DNA of 64,000 bases from Rhizobium phaseoli (GTDB lineage Bacteria > Pseudomonadota > Alphaproteobacteria > Rhizobiales > Rhizobiaceae). The position numbers were made by a program, and so were the translations under genes. The notes below the pieces were generated by a model. It saw nothing but the letters and a program-made list of their open reading frames with translations, was not told the origin of the DNA and did not search any database. How positions within the stretch are numbered: the first letter of the stretch is position 1; each line of letters opens with the position of its first letter. The DNA is taken from NCBI RefSeq assembly GCF_003985125.1, contig NZ_ML133572.1:1-64000 (forward strand). The letters run 5' to 3'. Positions 59,789-64,000 of this stretch are shown here, piece by piece.

Positions 59789-60574
59789 TCAATACTCTGC
59801 CGGCACCGCATACACTTCCGCGGATGGATCTGCGAGGAACGAGCGCACCGTCGGTGGCAGCTGGCGTGAAGACAGCGGCAGTGGCCCGCAACGCGACAGA
59901 AGCTCGCGCAGGTTGGGCTCGGCGCCGACATGCCGCCAGATCATCCGCGACGCATACGGGAGATTTTCCCGTCGCCACGAAACGCCCATTGTCGTCCCGC
60001 GCAGATAGACGCGCTGGTACTCATCGAATGGCAGGAGGATCGTCTGTGAAAGTACTGGATTCGGGCCGACGATTCGCTCCGTTATGAAGATCCGGTTTCG
60101 ATAGAAGGCCGCAAGGCCGACATATTTCGAAAATTGCTGGATGCCGTTTCCAGCGTCCCGCAGACGCTCCATTGATTTGACATGCACAAGCCCACCCTTC
60201 TCCACAAAGCGGCTGCACGAACAGACAACCATTCCCGGCCAGGACGGGGAGCGGTGATAGGTCTGGAAATAGCCAATATGGCGCCGGAGCGCGGTCAGAT
60301 CGCCTGGGAACGCCTTTAGTAGTTCGGAACTTGGATTGAGGTCTAGAGTCGGTTTGCGAAGCCGCTCGCGAAAGAGCCTGGGAGCGAGACCAAAGTCGGC
60401 TGCGTCGAGATCGAAATACTTGGCTATGCGCGCGAGATTATGGGCAGACGGCCTCGTCTGGCCGTTGATATATCGATTGAATTGCTGTCGGTTGATGTCG
60501 ATCGCGCGGCAAAGATGCGAAATGGAACGCTGCGTGGCACAGGCGATCTTGAGGTTCTCGACTAGGTGAGGCAT
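59789..60574 (-). CDS. XRE-type HTH regulator with unassigned C-terminal domain
   Basis: 261 aa. The first 65 residues form a Cro/C1-like HTH (ISHLCRAIDINRQQFNRYINGQTRPSAHNLARIAKYFDL in parts). The remaining 190 residues are not recognised; they include HRSPSWPGMVVCSCSRFVEKGG and NRIFITERIVGPNPVLSQTILLPFDE and could be a ligand-sensing beta-rich domain. It lies between the two halves of the dipeptide-type importer region, divergent from binding protein 2, and probably regulates one or both binding proteins. Confidence 0.8.
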   Translation of the reverse strand: MPHLVENLKIACATQRSISHLCRAIDINRQQFNRYINGQTRPSAHNLARIAKYFDLDAADFGLAPRLFRERLRKPTLDLNPSSELLKAFPGDLTALRRHIGYFQTYHRSPSWPGMVVCSCSRFVEKGGLVHVKSMERLRDAGNGIQQFSKYVGLAAFYRNRIFITERIVGPNPVLSQTILLPFDEYQRVYLRGTTMGVSWRRENLPYASRMIWRHVGAEPNLRELLSRCGPLPLSSRQLPPTVRSFLADPSAEVYAVPAEY

Positions 60575-60694
60575 CGGCGGTTCCGTCTGAATGATAGCAG
60601 CGTAAACTCGCTCAAAGATGCGTCAAGTCGCGAAATTGCGTGACGCAGCCTGATCTCTACGTTCTCTTCTAATAACGTTGAAAAGGGAACTGAA

Positions 60695-62275
60695 ATGACA
60701 CGTGAAAAGGATCAATCTTCGCCCCTGAGTATCGGCCGCCGTCACTTCGTTGGCGGTGCCGTCGCGCTGGGTGCCTTGCCAGTCCTCACCTCCGGCCTCT
60801 TGATGCCGCGCGATGCCCGCGCGCAGGAAGCGAAGCGCGGTGGTCATCTGAAACTCGGTCTCAAGGGCGGCGCCACCAGTGATGCGCTCGACCCCGCGAC
60901 CTATAGCGCCTCGGTGTTGTTCGTGATTGGCCGTCTCTGGGGCGACACCCTTGTCGAATCCGACCCTAAGACCGGTACGCCCTTGCCGTCGCTGGCGACT
61001 TCCTGGACGCCATCGGCGGACGCATCCGTCTGGACTTTCAAAATCAGGAACGACGTGCAGTTTCACGACGGCAGCAAGATGACGGTCGCGGACATCGTCG
61101 CGACACTGAAGCGACACGCGGACAAGAATTCGCAGTCGGGCGCTCTGGGGCTCATGGCCTCGATCACCGGTATCGAAGAAAAAGCGGGCGACCTTGTCCT
61201 CACACTTTCGCAAGGCAATGCGGACCTGCCTTTGCTTTTGACCGACTATCACCTGATCATCCAACCGAAGGGCGGCCTCGACAAGCCTGCGGCGGCCATC
61301 GGTACAGGTCCTTACATTCTGAAAAGCTTCGAACCGGGCGTTCACGCAACCTTCGAGAAAAACCCGAAGGATTGGCGCTCCGACCGCGGCTTTGTCGACA
61401 GTGTCGAAATCCTCGTCATCAACGACAACACCGCCCGCGTTGCCGCACTTGCCTCCGGCCAAGTTCATTTCGTCAACAATGTCGACCCCAAGACAGTCCC
61501 GATGCTGCAGCGAGCACCGACCGTCGAAATCCTCCGGAATGCAGGCAAGGGCTTCTATTGTTTCCTAATGCATTGCGACACGGCTCCCTTCGACAACACC
61601 GATCTTCGGCTTGCGCTGAAATATGCCATCGATCGTCAGGCGATCCTCGACAAGGTTCTGGGCGGCTACGGAGCCATCGGCAACGACTATCCGGTCAATT
61701 CCAACTACGCTCTCGCCCCGACCGATATCGAGCAGCGCCCTTATGATCCAGACAAGGCCGCCTTCCACTTCAAGAAAGCGGGTCTCGACCGCTCCATTCA
61801 GCTGCTCACGTCAGACGCAGCCTTTCCGGGCGCTGTGGATGCGGCGATCCTGTTCCAGCAAAGCGCGCGCAAGGCGGGCATCACGATCGACGTCAAGCGC
61901 GAACCGGAAGACGGCTACTGGACCAATGTCTGGAATAAGCAGCCCTTCTGCGCCTCGTTCTGGGGCGGTCGTCCGACCCAGGATTCGCGCTATTCCACCT
62001 CTTACCTGTCGACCGCAGAATGGAACGACACGCGTTTCAAGCGCCCTGACTTCGACAAATTGGTTCTGCAAGCAAGGTCAGAACTTGATGAGGCCAAGCG
62101 CAAGGTGCTTTATCGGCAATTGGCCCTGATGGTGCGAGACGATGGCGGTCTGATCCTGCCCGTCTTCAACGACTACATCATGGCCTCTTCGAAAATGCTG
62201 AAGGGATATGTTGACGATATCGGCAACGATATGTCCAACGGCTACATCGGCAGCCGCGTGTGGCTTAATGCCTAA
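60695..62275 (+). CDS. Dipeptide-type ABC substrate-binding protein 2 (SBP family 5), Tat-exported
   Basis: 526 aa paralogue of the protein at 54588, colinear end to end and about two-thirds identical by eye. Tat signal SIGRRHFVGGAVALGALPVL. Conserved blocks such as YDPDKAAFH, KREPEDGYWTNVWNKQPF and FKRPDFDKLVLQARSELDEAKRK are shared. No permease genes follow, so it probably uses the channel encoded at 56-60 kb with a different ligand preference. The next gene, a CocE-type hydrolase, starts 15 bases later. Confidence 0.9.
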   Translation: MTREKDQSSPLSIGRRHFVGGAVALGALPVLTSGLLMPRDARAQEAKRGGHLKLGLKGGATSDALDPATYSASVLFVIGRLWGDTLVESDPKTGTPLPSLATSWTPSADASVWTFKIRNDVQFHDGSKMTVADIVATLKRHADKNSQSGALGLMASITGIEEKAGDLVLTLSQGNADLPLLLTDYHLIIQPKGGLDKPAAAIGTGPYILKSFEPGVHATFEKNPKDWRSDRGFVDSVEILVINDNTARVAALASGQVHFVNNVDPKTVPMLQRAPTVEILRNAGKGFYCFLMHCDTAPFDNTDLRLALKYAIDRQAILDKVLGGYGAIGNDYPVNSNYALAPTDIEQRPYDPDKAAFHFKKAGLDRSIQLLTSDAAFPGAVDAAILFQQSARKAGITIDVKREPEDGYWTNVWNKQPFCASFWGGRPTQDSRYSTSYLSTAEWNDTRFKRPDFDKLVLQARSELDEAKRKVLYRQLALMVRDDGGLILPVFNDYIMASSKMLKGYVDDIGNDMSNGYIGSRVWLNA

Positions 62276-62290
62276 AGCTCTTCTGGATAT

Positions 62291-64000
62291 ATGACAATGT
62301 CAGACCGCAGCTTCACAACCATCGAAAATCAGTGGATCACCTTGAAGGATCGGACGCGGCTGGCGGCACGCATCTGGATGCCCGACCGCGCTGAGCAGAA
62401 TCCCGTTCCTGCCGTGTTCGAATTCCTGCCCTACCGCAAGCGGGACGGGACCAGCCCCAGGGACGAGTCGACCTATCCGGTGTTCGCCGCCGCCGGCATT
62501 GCCGGCGTGCGCGTCGATATCCGCGGATCGGGCGAATCCGACGGCGTCATCGACGGCGAATATACGGAGCGGGAGCTTGCCGATGCCTGCGAGCTGATCG
62601 CCTGGATCGCGGCGCAGCCATGGTCGAACGGCTCCGTCGGGATGATGGGCATCTCCTGGGGCGGCTTCAACAGCCTGCAGGTCGCCGCATTGCGGCCGCC
62701 GGCGCTCAAAGCCGTCATCTCGATCGCCTCGACCGTCGACCGCTATAATGACGATATCCATTATAAGAACGGCTGCCATCTTTCCGCCCAGCTCTCATGG
62801 GCGGCGACGATGCTTGGCTACCAGTCACGCCCGCCCGATCCGGCACTTGTCGGCGAGCGCTGGAAGGAGATGTGGCTGGAGCGCCTGGCAGGCGAACCCT
62901 TTTTCATGGAGGAGTGGCTGGCCCATCCGCGGCGCGATGATTTCTGGCGTCACGGCTCGATCTCGGAGGATTTTTCGAGCGTCGAGATCCCGACGCTCGT
63001 GATTGCCGGTTGGGCGGATGGCTACCGCAATACGCCGTTGATGGCGGTCGAGGGTCTGGGCGAGAAGGCGAAGGCACTGATCGGTCCCTGGGTGCACAAA
63101 TATCCGCACTTTGCCTGGCCGAAACCGCGCGCCGATTTCCATGGCGAAGCGATCGCCTGGTGGAACAAATGGCTGCGTGGCGAGGACAATGGCATCGACA
63201 GACTGCCGCAGGTCCGCGCCTATATTCTCGATGCCGTCCGCCCGGCGCCGCGGCGCGACAGCGATCCCGGATTCTGGATCGCGCGGGATGTCTGGACGTC
63301 GCCGCACATGCAATGTTTCTACGTCGAGCAATTCGGCAGGCTGACCGAAGGCATGCCGATCCCGCATGCTCCCGAGCATCCCGTCTATGTCAGGTCTCCT
63401 CTCGATACCGGCACGGCATCGGGTGAATATTTCACGCTGAAGCCCGACGCCGAAATGGCGATCGATCAACGCTTGGACGATGCCGGTTCGCTGGTCTTCG
63501 ATACCATGCCGCTTGCCGATGATTGCGACTATCTCGGTCGGCCGGTGCTGACACTGCGGCTGCGGTCCCGGGCGGCGCATGCGAACCTCTGCGCCCGGCT
63601 GATCGACGTCCATCCCGACGGCACCGCCATGCGGGTCGCCTTCGGCGTCGTCAATCTCACCCACCGCGACGGCAATGCCGATCCGAAGCCGCTGATCCCG
63701 GGCGAGATGGTGTCGATCCGATTGGTGCTCGATGCCTGCGGCTATCGCTTCCGCAAGGGGCATCGCATCCGCCTTTCGCTGTCCACCGCCTATTGGCCGA
63801 TGATCCTGCCGCCGCCCGAGGACGAAGGGATCGACATCGATATTGCCTCGCTCGGTCTGGGGCTGCCGATGCTCGGCGACCATCGCAGGATCGAAGTCGA
63901 CGAGCCAGCCAACCCCGATCCCCTGCCGAAATATATTGAGCATGCGGCTGCCGCGACGAAACGGCAGATCGTCCGGGATCTCTCGGCCAATCGGACGGAC
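62291..64000 (+). CDS. CocE/NonD-family (peptidase S15) hydrolase, 3' end outside window
   Basis: The frame runs open off the right edge (570 codons inside; relatives have about 660-680). Alpha/beta-hydrolase with nucleophile S122 in GMMGISWGGFNS, an acid in IAGWADGYRNTPL and His in LIGPWVHKYP, plus a C-terminal jelly-roll (YLGRPVLTLRLRS, RKGHRIRLSLSTAYWP). Family members cleave X-Pro dipeptides, acyl esters such as cocaine, or beta-lactam esters. The start is ATG at 62291 or 62297. Coupled to binding protein 2, it may hydrolyse the imported peptide or ester inside the cell (inference). Confidence 0.87.
   Translation, partial: MTMSDRSFTTIENQWITLKDRTRLAARIWMPDRAEQNPVPAVFEFLPYRKRDGTSPRDESTYPVFAAAGIAGVRVDIRGSGESDGVIDGEYTERELADACELIAWIAAQPWSNGSVGMMGISWGGFNSLQVAALRPPALKAVISIASTVDRYNDDIHYKNGCHLSAQLSWAATMLGYQSRPPDPALVGERWKEMWLERLAGEPFFMEEWLAHPRRDDFWRHGSISEDFSSVEIPTLVIAGWADGYRNTPLMAVEGLGEKAKALIGPWVHKYPHFAWPKPRADFHGEAIAWWNKWLRGEDNGIDRLPQVRAYILDAVRPAPRRDSDPGFWIARDVWTSPHMQCFYVEQFGRLTEGMPIPHAPEHPVYVRSPLDTGTASGEYFTLKPDAEMAIDQRLDDAGSLVFDTMPLADDCDYLGRPVLTLRLRSRAAHANLCARLIDVHPDGTAMRVAFGVVNLTHRDGNADPKPLIPGEMVSIRLVLDACGYRFRKGHRIRLSLSTAYWPMILPPPEDEGIDIDIASLGLGLPMLGDHRRIEVDEPANPDPLPKYIEHAAAATKRQIVRDLSANRTD

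Noticed and set aside
1..64000. CRISPR arrays, tRNA or rRNA genes, prophage or conjugation genes
   Set aside because: No regularly spaced repeats, tRNA-like cloverleaf sequences or characteristic genes were recognised on reading both strands.

Overview
The window reads as DNA from a Rhizobiaceae alphaproteobacterium (Rhizobium/Agrobacterium group), probably a large accessory replicon or a catabolic part of the chromosome. The basis is high GC, dense operons with ATGA or 8-base gene overlaps, many ABC uptake systems each paired with its own LacI, GntR, AraC or two-component regulator, a RIME-type rhizobial intergenic repeat near 21.2 kb and a rhizobial insertion-sequence end at base 1. No rRNA, tRNA, CRISPR, phage or conjugation genes were seen.

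Layout. (1) 0-9 kb: IS end, a LacI regulator and a divergent operon: sugar ABC importer (binding protein, two permeases, ATPase), a GH91 fructotransferase/difructose-anhydride hydrolase-like enzyme without signal peptide, and a GH32 beta-fructosidase. I read this as uptake and intracellular breakdown of difructose dianhydrides or short inulin-type fructans. It is the most unusual system in the window. (2) 9-14 kb: a GntR gene fragment, a ParDE toxin-antitoxin pair, an FMN/FAD/4Fe-4S demethylase-type oxidoreductase, an orphan betaine-binding protein and a GlxA/AraC regulator. (3) 14-20 kb: a GntR regulator divergent from a nitrate/taurine-type ABC importer, an IlvD/Edd sugar-acid dehydratase and an RraA-like aldolase-fold protein. 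(4) 20-28 kb: a cytosolic NarL-type two-component system divergent from a ribose-type ABC importer plus an SMP-30 lactonase. (5) 28-36 kb: a second LacI-controlled sugar importer with FucU-like mutarotase and PfkB kinase, its ATPase transcribed divergently across two perfect operators. (6) 36-47 kb: single genes (degraded UspA, MgtC/DUF4010 membrane protein, DUF1488-like protein, cysteine hydrolase, GGDEF-EAL protein, amino-acid binding protein, formaldehyde dehydrogenase, EamA exporter, LysR). (7) 47-64 kb: a CdhR-like regulator and a gamma-butyrobetaine/carnitine catabolic cluster, then a dipeptide-type ABC importer with two paralogous binding proteins, an XRE-type regulator and a CocE/S15 hydrolase running off the end.

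How they fit together. Cluster 7 should convert gamma-butyrobetaine through CoA thioesters to carnitine and then glycine betaine. The betaine-binding protein and demethylase-type flavoenzyme of region 2 and the glutathione-independent formaldehyde dehydrogenase at 42.7 kb would suit onward demethylation of betaine, so quaternary-ammonium catabolism is a second theme (inference). Regulatory DNA is clear in several places: three operator-like repeats at exact 22-bp period, two perfect 12-bp LacI palindromes, a 28-bp GntR-type palindrome, and strong hairpins directly after the binding-protein gene in six operons.
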